The position numbers and the translations under genes were made by a program. 64,000 bases of DNA from Pseudomonas bijieensis (GTDB taxonomy: Bacteria > Pseudomonadota > Gammaproteobacteria > Pseudomonadales > Pseudomonadaceae): the NCBI RefSeq assembly GCF_013347965.1, contig NZ_CP048810.1, positions 1,116,001 to 1,180,000 on the forward strand. Direction: 5' to 3'. Shown piece after piece: positions 25,176 through 34,411 of the stretch (positions within the stretch are counted from its first letter, which is position 1; each line of letters opens with the position of its first letter). A model generated the notes under the pieces. It saw only the letters and a program-made list of their open reading frames with translations. It had not been told where the DNA came from and searched no databases.

Positions 25176-26500
25176 CAGCGGACTCCCGAGAGACTGGTTT
25201 TCGAACGGTGTGAATCGCTGTCGAGCGCCGAGGCCTGGCGCTGGGCAGCATCTTGATAAGCGAGGTAAATGCGTTGCTTCACGATGTGGTCGGCAATATG
25301 CCGGGCGTCATGCCAGACGCCCCAGATGAACGCCGAGCCCCGACGTGACAACCACGGCAAGCCGACGAAGTACAGGCCCGGCTCGCTGGAAACGCCGCGC
25401 TGATGCCGAGGCTTGCCGTTGGCGCCGAGGGCGTCGACCTTCAACCAGCTGTAATCCACCGAGTAGCCGGTGGCCCAGATAACGCTGGTCACACCGGCGG
25501 CGACCAGGTCCAACGCCAGGATCGGCTGGGTCAGGCACTGCGGGTCGGGCGGCAGGTTGCGGGCTTCAGGTTCAAGGGGCAGATCCAGGCCATTGCGGGC
25601 GATGTAGGCATCGGCAGCATCCAGCAGCGCCAGGTAGTTTTCGTCGCCGCGGGCAATGTTTTCGGCAAGATTCGATTCAAAGGTCACCACGCTGCCGTTG
25701 AACGATTTCGTCAGCCCCACCAGGGTGATGCCCTCGTGGGCCAACCGGCGGAAATCCACGGTATGGCCGCCACGGGCACCGCTCACCGCGATGGTGACGT
25801 GTTCCTTGCCTGGCTGGACCGCCTCGGCGTCCCACTCGCCCAGCACCCCCAGCCACCAGCAGAAATCGCGGTTGCGATAGGCCCGTGGCGGACGATCATG
25901 GGCGCCCACCGAAAGATAGACCTGCTTGCCGGCGCGCTGCAGTTCATCGGCGATCTGCACCCCCGACGACCCGGCACCCACCACCAGCACCGCCCCCTTG
26001 GGCAACTGCTGCGGATTGCGATATTGCGCGGAGTGAATCTGGGTGACCGTCGCCATCTCAGGTGCGATGGGCGGAATCACCGGTCGCTGGAATGGCCCGG
26101 TGGCAACGACCACATGGATGGCCTCGATCAGGCCCTCGGACGTTTCAATGGTGAACCCCGGGCGGCCGACATTGCGCTCGACTTTCCTGACCTCCACGCC
26201 GGTACGGATCGGTGCATTGAACTTGCGCGCATAGGCTTCGAAGTAATCGGCCACTTGATCCTTGGCGGCGAAAGCATCGGGGTCGAGTCCCTCGAATTCC
26301 AAGCCAGGAAAACGGTCATGCCAGGCCGGGCCGTTGGCCACCAGCGAATCCCAACGCGCCGTGCGCCAGGCCTCGGCAATCCGATTGCGCTCCACGACCA
26401 GGTGAGGCACACCTTGTCTGCTCAAGTGTTCACTCATGGCCACGCCGGCCTGGCCGGCGCCTATAACAAGCGTATCGATGCGTAAGGTTTCAACGGGCAT
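25175..26500 (-). CDS. flavin-containing monooxygenase (group B)
   Basis: A 441-residue FMO-like enzyme with two dinucleotide folds: FAD site LVIGAGQAGVAMSEHLSRQG near residue 10 and NADPH site VLVVGAGSSGVQIADEL near residue 175. Between them lies the FMO-type region FQRPVIPPIAP. It is the first gene of the FMO-RidA-DUF1028-ArgE operon and would oxygenate or oxidise a nitrogen (or sulfur) centre of the substrate. Long C-terminal polar tail (SDSHRSKTSL). The 289 bp upstream contains only a REP half and presumably the promoter. Confidence 0.85.
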   Translation of the reverse strand: MPVETLRIDTLVIGAGQAGVAMSEHLSRQGVPHLVVERNRIAEAWRTARWDSLVANGPAWHDRFPGLEFEGLDPDAFAAKDQVADYFEAYARKFNAPIRTGVEVRKVERNVGRPGFTIETSEGLIEAIHVVVATGPFQRPVIPPIAPEMATVTQIHSAQYRNPQQLPKGAVLVVGAGSSGVQIADELQRAGKQVYLSVGAHDRPPRAYRNRDFCWWLGVLGEWDAEAVQPGKEHVTIAVSGARGGHTVDFRRLAHEGITLVGLTKSFNGSVVTFESNLAENIARGDENYLALLDAADAYIARNGLDLPLEPEARNLPPDPQCLTQPILALDLVAAGVTSVIWATGYSVDYSWLKVDALGANGKPRHQRGVSSEPGLYFVGLPWLSRRGSAFIWGVWHDARHIADHIVKQRIYLAYQDAAQRQASALDSDSHRSKTSLSGVR

Positions 26501-26738
26501 GTCTGTGCACTTCCGGCAGAGGGTTGGTTCAGGCCGGCATGGCGCCGCCTCGGGTTCTGATTTTTTGTTCTGCGATTGCGACTATCGAAATGAGGTGTCG
26601 AGGCGATTGTGTTGGCAGGCGCGGATTTGCGAAACGAGGGTTTTTGTCGTTGCTAGGAAGGAAAAAAATGGGCTATTGCCCGAGCGTGATGATCACGGCA
26701 ACAAAGCACATCTTATTAGACTTGGAGCACATCGCTCC

Positions 26739-26776
26739 CGTGGCGAGGGAGCTTGCTCCCGCTGGGCTGCGCAGAT
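26739..26776. repeat. single REP unit
   Basis: GTGGCGAGGGAGCTTGCTCC followed by CGCTGGGCTGCGCAG: an unpaired half of the GGCGAGGG-type repeat, lying between the FMO promoter region and the end of a LysR gene. Confidence 0.7.
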
Positions 26777-26789
26777 CGCATTGGCCAAT

Positions 26790-27704
26790 TCACTGCATCA
26801 GTGCCGGAAACGCCTTGAGTTCCAGCTTCTGCATCACCAACCCGATGAACGCCGAAACCGCCAGCGGCAACTGCCGTCGGCTCGGATACAGCACATTCAA
26901 GCCGAAGCCACTGCGTTGGTACTGCGGCAACACGCGCACCAACCTGCCGGCTTCCAGGTCGAGGGCGCTCAGTGCCCCCGGCAGCACGGCGATGCCCAGG
27001 CCGGCGACGGTCGCCCTGCGCAACGCTTGGGCGGTGTTGGCGTGGAAGCGGCTGGCGATCTGCACGTGCTCCTCGATGCCGTCCGGGCCGACGAGTCGCC
27101 AGTCGGTCAAGCCGCTGGGGTGGGCGAAACTCACGCCGTCGTGGTGAGCCAGGTCCTGCAGCGCAAGCGGTGCGCCGCGTGCGGCAATGTACGCGGGGCT
27201 GGCAACCATGCCGTCACCGTCGTTCTGGAGCAGTTGGCGACCGACATACCCCGAGTCCTGCAACGGACCGCCGCGAAAGGCCACGTCGATGCGGTCGGCA
27301 ATCAGGTCGACACGGGCATCGCTGAGCACGAAATCGAGTTGCACACGCGGGTGCGCGGCTAAAAAGTCGGCCACCCATTCCATCGGGAAAAAATCGAAAA
27401 AATCCGCCGGCGCCGCGATGCGCACCAGGCCGCTGGGCTCTTCGCTGCCCATCATCAGTTCCTGCCCTGCCTCCATCAGACCATCCACCGCCTCCACGCA
27501 GCGCTCATAAAACCCCTGGCCTACCTGGGTCAACGTGAGTTTGCGGGTCGAGCGCTGCAGAAGTCGCGACTCCAACTGCGCCTCCAACTGTTGGACCCGG
27601 CGACTGACGGTGTTGGCAGGCATGCCCAAGCGCCTGGCCGCCTCGGCGAAGCTGCCACTGCGGACCACTTGGACAAACAGTGCGACATCGTTGAGATCGA
27701 GCAT
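26790..27704 (-). CDS. LysR-family regulator of the pirin/OYE genes
   Basis: A 304-residue LysR regulator: N-terminal domain LNDVALFVQVVRSGSFAEAA and RLGMPANTVSRRVQQLEAQL, effector domain with FFPMEWVADFLAAHPRVQLD. ATG 27704 is preferred; a start 36 bp upstream would add a poor extension. It is transcribed divergently from the pirin and Old Yellow Enzyme genes with 120 bp between, the classic arrangement for a LysR protein controlling an electrophile- or quinone-responsive unit. Confidence 0.85.
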   Translation of the reverse strand: MLDLNDVALFVQVVRSGSFAEAARRLGMPANTVSRRVQQLEAQLESRLLQRSTRKLTLTQVGQGFYERCVEAVDGLMEAGQELMMGSEEPSGLVRIAAPADFFDFFPMEWVADFLAAHPRVQLDFVLSDARVDLIADRIDVAFRGGPLQDSGYVGRQLLQNDGDGMVASPAYIAARGAPLALQDLAHHDGVSFAHPSGLTDWRLVGPDGIEEHVQIASRFHANTAQALRRATVAGLGIAVLPGALSALDLEAGRLVRVLPQYQRSGFGLNVLYPSRRQLPLAVSAFIGLVMQKLELKAFPALMQ

Positions 27705-27824
27705 GGCGTCGACATTCCTTCGTTTAATGGATGAGTTCAATCCGATTGTATCGACTAATCAATCCATTGCCAGGCACTTATCCTTCTCCCATCGAGGCTC
27801 AACGCCCATGACTTGGAGGCCCCC

Positions 27825-28664
27825 ATGAACAGCATCGTCGCCGCACCACCGCGCGCCATCGTCCATCGCACCACCGGCAGCAGCCACGGGCCGATCACCC
27901 GGCTCATGAGCCCCGGCGACCTGGGCCAACTCTGCAAGCCCTTCGTATTTCTCGATCTCTTCGGGTTCAAGGCCGGCGCCATGCAGAGGGGGTTCGGCAT
28001 GCACCCTCATTCCGGGATCGCCACGCTGACCTACATGATCGAAGGCCAGGTGATCTACGAAGACACCACGGGCCAGTCCGGCACGCTGCCTAGCGGCGGC
28101 ATGGAGTGGATGCAAGCCGGCAACGGCGTATGGCACACCGCCCGGCCGGTCGATGGCACGCCGATCCAAGGTTTCCAACTCTGGGTGGCGCTGCCGGCGG
28201 CAGAAGAAAATGCGCCGGCCCACAGCCTCTACCTGGCGCCCGCCGAGATCCCCCGGGAAGGACCGGCGTGGGTATTGCTCGGCCACTACGGCGCAGCCCG
28301 CAGCCGCGTCTCCTCCCCGGCGGACATGAATTACCTCGCCGTGCAGTTGCAGGACAACGAGCGCTGGCGCTACACGCCACCGGCCGGGCATACCGTCGCC
28401 TGGCTGGCGGTCAACGGCGGCAGCCTCGACGCTGGCGGCAACGTCAATACCGGAGAAATGGTGGTATTCGAAGAGTCCGTCGCGGCCATCGACATCGTTG
28501 CCCGGGGCGCGACGTCCTTCGTGCTGGGCTCGGCAGTCAAGCATCCCCACGACCTGGTGATGGGCTATTACTCCGTGCACACCAGCCAGGCCGCCCTGGA
28601 AAAGGGTGAGAAAGAAATCCAGCGCATCGGCGCCCAGTTGCAACAAGAGGGTCGGTTGGCCTGA
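27825..28664 (+). CDS. pirin family protein
   Basis: A 279-residue bicupin of the pirin family. The N-terminal cupin has the iron-site words GFGMHPHSGIATLTYMIEG and GGMEWMQAGNGVWH, and the C-terminal half holds the second barrel. Bacterial pirins include quercetinase-like dioxygenases and redox-sensing regulators. ATG 27825 has TTGGAGG at ideal spacing. Pirin followed by an NemA-type reductase is a common pairing in Pseudomonas, likely for detoxifying electrophiles. Confidence 0.87.
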   Translation: MNSIVAAPPRAIVHRTTGSSHGPITRLMSPGDLGQLCKPFVFLDLFGFKAGAMQRGFGMHPHSGIATLTYMIEGQVIYEDTTGQSGTLPSGGMEWMQAGNGVWHTARPVDGTPIQGFQLWVALPAAEENAPAHSLYLAPAEIPREGPAWVLLGHYGAARSRVSSPADMNYLAVQLQDNERWRYTPPAGHTVAWLAVNGGSLDAGGNVNTGEMVVFEESVAAIDIVARGATSFVLGSAVKHPHDLVMGYYSVHTSQAALEKGEKEIQRIGAQLQQEGRLA

Positions 28665-28714
28665 CCGCCCCTCGACTCAATCCCTGTTCATACCCGCTCC
28701 CTTAGAGGTGAATC

Positions 28715-29791
28715 ATGACTGACATCGGTCTCGATCTTCTGTTGTCCCGTACTCAAGTCGGCAAGCTGTCGCTGAAAAACCGCATGGTCATGGCGCCGAT
28801 GACCCGCAGCCGCGCAGGAGCAGGCGATGCAGCCACGCCCCTGATGGCCGAGTACTACAGCCAACGCGCCAGCGCCGGCCTGATCATCAGCGAAGGCTCC
28901 CAGGTGTCGGCCCAGGGCAAGGGTTACCTGCGTACGCCAGGGATCTTCACCCGCGAACAAATCGCTGGCTGGAAACAAGTGACCGACGCAGTGCATGCCC
29001 AGGGCGGTCAGATCTTCCTGCAGCTCTGGCACGTAGGCCGTCTTTCTCATCCGCTGGTGCAGGTCAACGGCGCCCAGCCCGTGGCCCCTTCGGCGATCAA
29101 GGCCGATGGCGAGATCTACACGCCCGAAGGCCTCAAGCCCTACGAACTGCCACGGGCATTGGAGCTCGATGAAATGCCAGGCGTGGTCGCCGACTTTCGC
29201 CAGGCTGCGGCCAACGCGAAACTGGCCGGGTTCGACGGCGTGGAGATTCATGGCGCCAATGGCTACCTGATCGACCAGTTCCTGCGCGACGGCACCAACC
29301 AACGTACCGATGCCTACGGCGGCTCGATCGAAAACCGCGCGCGTTTGCTCAAGGAAGTGGTCGAGTCGGTGATCGAAGTCTTCGGTGCCAGCCGAGTCGG
29401 CGTTCGCCTGTCGCCGATCTTCAGTTACTTCTCAATGAGCGACAGCAACCCACAGGCGACTTTTGAATACGCCGCCAGGATGCTCAGCCGTTATGGCCTG
29501 GCTTACCTGCACATCGTGGAACTGGGCGAAGGCCCGTTCGACTTCCTGGAACTCAAGCGCCGCTTCGGCGGGCCCTACATTGCCAACGGCGGCTACAGCA
29601 CCGAACGTGCAGCCGCGGCCATCAGCCGTGGTGAAGCAGACCTGGTAGCGTTCGGCACGCCGTTTCTGGCGAACCCGGACCTGGTGGAACGTTTCAAACG
29701 GGGCCAAGCGCTGAACACCCCTGACGCGTCGACGTTCTACCAGGGCGACGAACGTGGTTATACCGATTATCCAACCCTGACTAAAGCCTAA
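28715..29791 (+). CDS. Old Yellow Enzyme family alkene reductase (NemA-like)
   Basis: A 358-residue FMN enzyme of the OYE family: LKNRMVMAPMTRSRA at the N-terminus, active-site pair in VEIHGANGYLIDQF, and FMN-binding words NQRTDAYGGSIENR and AFGTPFLANPDLV. It reduces activated C=C bonds and nitro compounds with NAD(P)H. It lies 50 bp after pirin with AGAGGTG upstream of the ATG, so the two are probably co-transcribed under the divergent LysR regulator. Confidence 0.9.
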   Translation: MTDIGLDLLLSRTQVGKLSLKNRMVMAPMTRSRAGAGDAATPLMAEYYSQRASAGLIISEGSQVSAQGKGYLRTPGIFTREQIAGWKQVTDAVHAQGGQIFLQLWHVGRLSHPLVQVNGAQPVAPSAIKADGEIYTPEGLKPYELPRALELDEMPGVVADFRQAAANAKLAGFDGVEIHGANGYLIDQFLRDGTNQRTDAYGGSIENRARLLKEVVESVIEVFGASRVGVRLSPIFSYFSMSDSNPQATFEYAARMLSRYGLAYLHIVELGEGPFDFLELKRRFGGPYIANGGYSTERAAAAISRGEADLVAFGTPFLANPDLVERFKRGQALNTPDASTFYQGDERGYTDYPTLTKA

Positions 29792-29820
29792 GCAGGCCAG
29801 CGGGCTTAACGCCCGAGACC

Positions 29821-30000
29821 TGTGGGAGCGAGCCTGCTCGCGAAAGCGATGTGTCAGTCACCCTCCATACCGACTGCCCCCGCGCCATCGCGAGCAAGCT
29901 TTGCTCCCACAGCTCCTGCTCAAACAAATCTGATGGGTGTACCTCCGCAAGAGCCAGGCCGGCTGTCAGGCCGCCATCGCGAGCAGGCTCGCTCCCACAC
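29821..30000. repeat. triple REP cluster (GAGCGAGC family)
   Basis: Three units: TGTGGGAGCGAGCCTGCTCG at 29821, an inverted unit ending at about 29911 and a second inverted unit ending at 30000. It lies between converging OYE and LacI genes. The odd unit suggests a REPIN plus a single REP, or the remains of two REPINs. Confidence 0.85.
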
Positions 30001-30028
30001 GCTTTTGCATGGGCACCCCCTGGCGGGG

Positions 30029-31084
30029 TCAGATGCTCTCAGACACATCGATCTGCAGCGGCACCACCCGCTTCGGCGCCGGTCCGGGTGGCGAGGCTGT
30101 CGCGGCCTCGACCAGGGCGTCGACGGCCTGCTCCGCCAGCGCCACGACCGGATGCGACAGCACGGCCTGAACCAGCCCCGCCTTCAACGCGTCACGCGTC
30201 AGAGGCGTCAGGTCATGACACACCACGATGGGCAAGCGAAGCTGTTGCTCCTTGAAGCCCCGCAATGCCCGCAACACCCCCGCAATGCCGCCTCCGGCCA
30301 CGTAAAGCCCGACAAGATCAGGTTCCGCCGTGAGCAAGTCCAACGTGTTGCCATAGGCGAATTCATCGTCCTCCAGCGTCAGGCGCGAGGCGAGCAGTTC
30401 CCATTCACTGGAGTGATCCGCCAGATAACTGCGAAAGCTCAACTCACACAACTCCTGGCACTGGAAACGCTGGCTGCTGAGCATGACGGCCACCGGCCCA
30501 GGTTGGCCGGCAAGGCGACTGACGAACCAGCCCGCCGTGCGCCCGGTCAGGCGATTGTCCAGGCCTGCGTAACCGGTACCGGCGGCGCTGGACAGCTCCG
30601 ACAGCAGCGCCACCACCGCAACACCGGTCTCGCGCAATTGCGCAACCGCCTCCCGGACCCGGGGATGATCCACCGCCACCACGCCCAGGCCGTCCACCTG
30701 ATCGCGCAAGGCCAGGATGCGTTGCGCCACCGTGACCGGGTCGAGATCGTCCAGATAACCGATGACCACGCGAATCCGCGCGCGGGTGCAGGTCGCGGCG
30801 GCGTTCGACAAGGCGTGGGCAAGCCCCTGGTAAAAAGGCACGCCGCTTTTCTGCAACAGGAAGCCAAGCCGCAAGGTCGGGCGGTCGTTGAGCACCCGCT
30901 GCTCGATAACGCCCTTGGCATGGAACCCCAACCGCGCGGCCGCCGCAGCGATGCGCTGGGCGGTGTCGGCGCGCACGTCGGCACGCAGGTTCAGCACCCG
31001 GTCGACGGTGGACAGGCTGACTCCGGCTTCTCGAGCGACATCGGCCATCGTGGGACGCAGTTTACGACGTGGTTTTTCTGACAT
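30029..31084 (-). CDS. LacI-family repressor
   Basis: A 351-residue LacI/GalR regulator. The N-terminal helix-turn-helix reads TMADVAREAGVSLSTVDRVLN, the hinge follows at residues 55-65, and the rest is a periplasmic-binding-protein-like sugar domain (RLGFLLQKSGVPFYQGLAHAL, and VVCHDLTPLTRDALKAGLVQ). It is divergent from the isomerase-dehydrogenase-isomerase genes with a 127-bp gap and should repress them until a sugar or cyclitol ligand binds. Confidence 0.87.
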   Translation of the reverse strand: MSEKPRRKLRPTMADVAREAGVSLSTVDRVLNLRADVRADTAQRIAAAAARLGFHAKGVIEQRVLNDRPTLRLGFLLQKSGVPFYQGLAHALSNAAATCTRARIRVVIGYLDDLDPVTVAQRILALRDQVDGLGVVAVDHPRVREAVAQLRETGVAVVALLSELSSAAGTGYAGLDNRLTGRTAGWFVSRLAGQPGPVAVMLSSQRFQCQELCELSFRSYLADHSSEWELLASRLTLEDDEFAYGNTLDLLTAEPDLVGLYVAGGGIAGVLRALRGFKEQQLRLPIVVCHDLTPLTRDALKAGLVQAVLSHPVVALAEQAVDALVEAATASPPGPAPKRVVPLQIDVSESI

Positions 31085-31211
31085 GTCTTGACACCTCTTC
31101 GAGGCATCATGAGGGGTTTTGACAGATTAAGCCATCACCCCATGGCCCCCTCTGCGGCAACCCAATAGCATCAGGCCAAGCACATAAAAACAAACACAGC
31201 CGGAGTGCCCC

Positions 31212-32135
31212 ATGACGATCCACATTTGCACCGCGCCTTGCTGCTGGGGCGTCGACGACGTCAAGAACCCTTTCCTGCCGCCGTGGCGCCGAGTGCTTGG
31301 CGAAGCGGCCGAGGCCGGCTACCGCGGCATCGAGCTGGGGCCGTACGGTTACCTGCCGCTAGACGTCGGAACCGTCAGCCCAGCCTTGTCCGAACTTGAT
31401 CTGCATGTGGTCGCCGGGACGATCTTCGACGACCTGGTAAGCCCCGCCAACCTGCCTGAACTGCTGCGCCAGACCCACGACATCTGCACGCTGCTCAAAC
31501 AACTGCCGCCCATGGAACGGCAAGCCGGGCAGCGTCATGCCGGGCCCTATCTGGTGATCATCGACTGGGGCCACGAGGAACGTGACTACGCAGCCGGCCA
31601 CTCCGACCGCGCCCCGCGCCTGGACGATGCACGCTGGAACGCAATGATGACGCACATCCGCGCCATCGCCGACCTCGCCTGGCACACCTACGGCATCCGC
31701 GCCGTCATCCATCCTCACGCCGGTGGCTACATCGAGTTCGCCGATGAATTGGCGCGCCTGATGGACGAGATTCCCGATGAAGTCGCCGGGCTGTGCCTGG
31801 ACACCGGGCACCTCTACTACGCCGGCATGGACCCGGTCGCCTCGTTGCGCACCTACGCCCATCGCCTGGACTACCTGCACTTCAAGGACATCGACCCGGT
31901 GGTTTTCGACCAGGTGCTGAACGAACACATCCGTTTCTTCGCCGCTTGCGCCCGGGGCGTGATGTGCCCCATCGGGCGTGGTGTCATCGACTACCCAGCG
32001 CTGCACAGCCTCGTGCATGAATTGGGTTACCAGGGCTGCATCACCGTCGAACAGGAACGCGACCCGCGCAACGCCGGGACCAGCCTGGACGACGTAGCGG
32101 CCAGCCGCGCCTACCTGGCCCGAATCGGTTTCTGA
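31212..32135 (+). CDS. sugar phosphate isomerase/epimerase-like TIM barrel (IolE-like)
   Basis: A 307-residue xylose-isomerase-like TIM barrel. The N-terminus ICTAPCCWGVDDVKNPF and YRGIELGPYGYLP resembles inosose dehydratase (IolE)-type proteins. Metal ligands are spread along the barrel: HPHAGGYIEF, CLDTGHLYYAGMDP, LHFKDIDP and a late VEQERDPRN. It is the first gene of a LacI-controlled unit. The reaction could be dehydration, epimerisation or elimination on a keto-sugar or cyclitol; which one cannot be read from sequence. Confidence 0.78.
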   Translation: MTIHICTAPCCWGVDDVKNPFLPPWRRVLGEAAEAGYRGIELGPYGYLPLDVGTVSPALSELDLHVVAGTIFDDLVSPANLPELLRQTHDICTLLKQLPPMERQAGQRHAGPYLVIIDWGHEERDYAAGHSDRAPRLDDARWNAMMTHIRAIADLAWHTYGIRAVIHPHAGGYIEFADELARLMDEIPDEVAGLCLDTGHLYYAGMDPVASLRTYAHRLDYLHFKDIDPVVFDQVLNEHIRFFAACARGVMCPIGRGVIDYPALHSLVHELGYQGCITVEQERDPRNAGTSLDDVAASRAYLARIGF

Positions 32136-32155
32136 TCAGCACAAGGACAAACCCC

Positions 32156-33325
32156 ATGATCAACGGCAGCAAAACCCTTACGCGTCCCATCCGCTGGGCC
32201 ATGGTCGGTGGCGGTGAACACAGCCAGATCGGCTACATCCACCGCTCGGCCGCCCTGCGCGACCGGAACTTCGAATTGCTCGCCGCGGCGCTGGATATCG
32301 ATCCCGCCCGCGGCCAGGCCTTTGGCGAGCAACTGGGTATCGACCCTGCGCGCTGCTATCCGGACTACCTCAGCCTGTTCGAGCTGGAGGCACAACGTCC
32401 CGATGGGATCGAGGCGGTGTCGATCGCCACGCCCAACGGCACCCACTACGCCATCACCCGCGCCGCTCTGGAAGCCGGGCTGCATGTGGTCTGCGAAAAG
32501 CCGCTGTGCTTTACCCTCGAACAGGCCGAGGCACTGCGCACCCTGGCGCAATCCAAGGGGCGCATCGTTGGCTTGACCTACGGCTACGCCGGGCACCAGT
32601 TGATCGAACAGGCCCGGGAGATGATCGCGGCGCAGGCATTGGGCGAGATCCGCATGGTGCACATGCAGTTTGCCCATGGTTTTCACAGTGCGCCGGTGGA
32701 GGCGCAGAACCAGGCCACCCAGTGGCGCGTCGACCCGCGCCAGGCCGGGCCCAGCTACGTGCTGGGGGATGTCGGCACCCACCCGTTGTACCTGGCCAAA
32801 GTGATGCTGCCCGACCTCAAGATCAAACGCTTGATGTGCAGCCGGCAAAGCTTCGTCGCCAGCCGCGCCCCGTTGGAGGACAACGCCTACACCTTGATGG
32901 AATACGAAGGCGGCGCCATGGGCATGGTCTGGTCCAGCGCGGTGAATGCCGGTTCCATGCATGGGCAGAAAATCCGCGTGATCGGCTCCCGTGCCAGCCT
33001 TGAATGGTGGGACGAACGGCCCAACCAACTGAGCTTCGAGATCCAGGGCCAACCCGTGCAGATCCTGGAACGCGGCATGGGCTACCTGCACCCCGACGCG
33101 CTGCAGGACGACCGCATCGGTGGCGGCCACCCCGAAGGGTTGTTCGAAGCCTGGTCCAATCTCTATCGCCGCTTCGCCTTGGCCATGGATGCGGCCAACC
33201 GTGGCGACAGCACGACGCTGGCCGCCCTGCGCTACCCCGACATCAACGCCGGCGTGGAAGGCGTACGCTGGGTCGAACGCTGCGTTGAATCAGCCAACCG
33301 GGATTCAACCTGGGTCGCCTATTGA
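32156..33325 (+). CDS. Gfo/Idh/MocA family NAD(P)-dependent oxidoreductase
   Basis: A 389-residue oxidoreductase. The Rossmann start reads WAMVGGGEHSQIGYIHRSAA, the catalytic EKP motif is in VVCEKPLCFTLEQA, and the C-terminal alpha/beta domain has GDVGTHPLYLAKVM with the catalytic His. Relatives oxidise one hydroxyl of a sugar, cyclitol or glycoside, often position 3. It is encoded 20 bp after the IolE-like gene. Confidence 0.85.
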   Translation: MINGSKTLTRPIRWAMVGGGEHSQIGYIHRSAALRDRNFELLAAALDIDPARGQAFGEQLGIDPARCYPDYLSLFELEAQRPDGIEAVSIATPNGTHYAITRAALEAGLHVVCEKPLCFTLEQAEALRTLAQSKGRIVGLTYGYAGHQLIEQAREMIAAQALGEIRMVHMQFAHGFHSAPVEAQNQATQWRVDPRQAGPSYVLGDVGTHPLYLAKVMLPDLKIKRLMCSRQSFVASRAPLEDNAYTLMEYEGGAMGMVWSSAVNAGSMHGQKIRVIGSRASLEWWDERPNQLSFEIQGQPVQILERGMGYLHPDALQDDRIGGGHPEGLFEAWSNLYRRFALAMDAANRGDSTTLAALRYPDINAGVEGVRWVERCVESANRDSTWVAY

Positions 33326-33329
33326 CCCC

Positions 33330-33456
33330 TGTGGCGAGGGGATTTATCCCCGCTGGGGCGCGAAGCGGCCCCCGACATTCCATTCTGATACACCGCAGTA
33401 GCAGATCCATATGGGACCGTTTCGCGGTCCAGCGGGGATAAATCCCCTCGCCACAG
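33330..33456. repeat. REPIN (GGCGAGGGGATTTATCCCC family)
   Basis: CTGTGGCGAGGGGATTTATC at 33330 and its inverse GGATAAATCCCCTCGCCACA ending at 33456. Unusually, it separates two same-strand genes of one cluster rather than converging genes, so the second isomerase may need its own promoter, or transcription passes through the hairpin. Confidence 0.87.
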
Positions 33457-33502
33457 AAAGCTCCCTCGCCACGGTAATGAGCGTTTCCTAAGGAGAACAA
33501 CA

Positions 33503-34405
33503 ATGAAAATCGCCCTCGACCCCTACATGCACCGCCACCTGAGCCTGCCGGACCTGTGCCGCAAGACCGCCGAGCTCGGCTACGAATACCTGGAGCTGTC
33601 ACCACGGGAAGACTTCCTGCCCTGGTGGGTACGCCCCCGCGCCCACAAGGAGCGCATCGCCGAGTTCAAGAAAGCCCTGCGCGACCATAACCTGCAACTG
33701 GCCTCGCTGTTACCGATGTATCGTTGGGCCAGCCCCCATGAAGACGAACGCCGGGCAGCGGTGAATTACTGGAAGGAAGCCATCCAGGTCGCCGTGGAGA
33801 TGGGCTGCACGACCATGAATTCAGAGTTCGGTCGCGGGCCTTCACCGGATCGCGGGCATAAAGTCAGCTGCTGCGGTGGCGTGCACAGCCATGAGTCCAG
33901 CGAAGCGGCCTGGTGGCGCTCGATGGAGGAACTGGTGCCGATCCTGGAAAGCGAGGGCGTCACGCTGAACGTCGAACCGCATCCGGAAGACTGGTGCGAA
34001 ACCCTGCACCCGGCCCTCGACATGCTCAAGACCATCGGCTCGGACAACGTCAAGTTCCTTTACTGCACGCCGCACACCTTCTACTTCGGCGATGACATGA
34101 AGGCCATGATCGCCGAGGCCGGGTCGATGATCGCCCATGTCCACATCGCCGATACCTACAACCACAAGGCCTCCTCCGGCCTGCGCTACATCGTCAACCC
34201 ACCTGGCGCCAAAGTCACCGTCCACCAACACATGGACATGCACCAGGGCGAGATCGACTGGGACCTGTTCTTCAGCGAACTGGCCAAGACCGGCTTCGAC
34301 GGTATCGTCACCGCCTGCGTGTTCGGCTGGGAAGAACGGGCGGATGACTCCGGGCGCTTCATGCGCAAGGAAATCCAGGCCTACATCGACAAGTACTTCA
34401 GGTAG
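33503..34405 (+). CDS. sugar phosphate isomerase/epimerase-like TIM barrel
   Basis: A 300-residue TIM barrel of the same broad family as the product at 31212. Visible motifs: KIALDPYMHRHLSL, YLELSPREDFLPWW, MGCTTMNSEFGRGP, LNVEPHPEDW (metal Glu/His) and MIAHVHIADTYNHK. AAGGAGAACAACA precedes the ATG, a strong ribosome site. Some relatives are 3-keto-glycoside eliminases or C-glycoside-cleaving enzymes; others are epimerases or dehydratases. It is probably the third enzyme of the LacI-controlled pathway. Its end is 6 bp from the end of the convergent phosphodiesterase gene. Confidence 0.78.
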   Translation: MKIALDPYMHRHLSLPDLCRKTAELGYEYLELSPREDFLPWWVRPRAHKERIAEFKKALRDHNLQLASLLPMYRWASPHEDERRAAVNYWKEAIQVAVEMGCTTMNSEFGRGPSPDRGHKVSCCGGVHSHESSEAAWWRSMEELVPILESEGVTLNVEPHPEDWCETLHPALDMLKTIGSDNVKFLYCTPHTFYFGDDMKAMIAEAGSMIAHVHIADTYNHKASSGLRYIVNPPGAKVTVHQHMDMHQGEIDWDLFFSELAKTGFDGIVTACVFGWEERADDSGRFMRKEIQAYIDKYFR

Positions 34406-34411
34406 ACGGGT

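Noticed and set aside
26600..26640. Sigma-54 promoter (TTGGCAGGCGCGGATTTGCG)
   Set aside because: The GG and GC elements are 13 bp apart rather than 10, and the orientation points away from the FMO operon.
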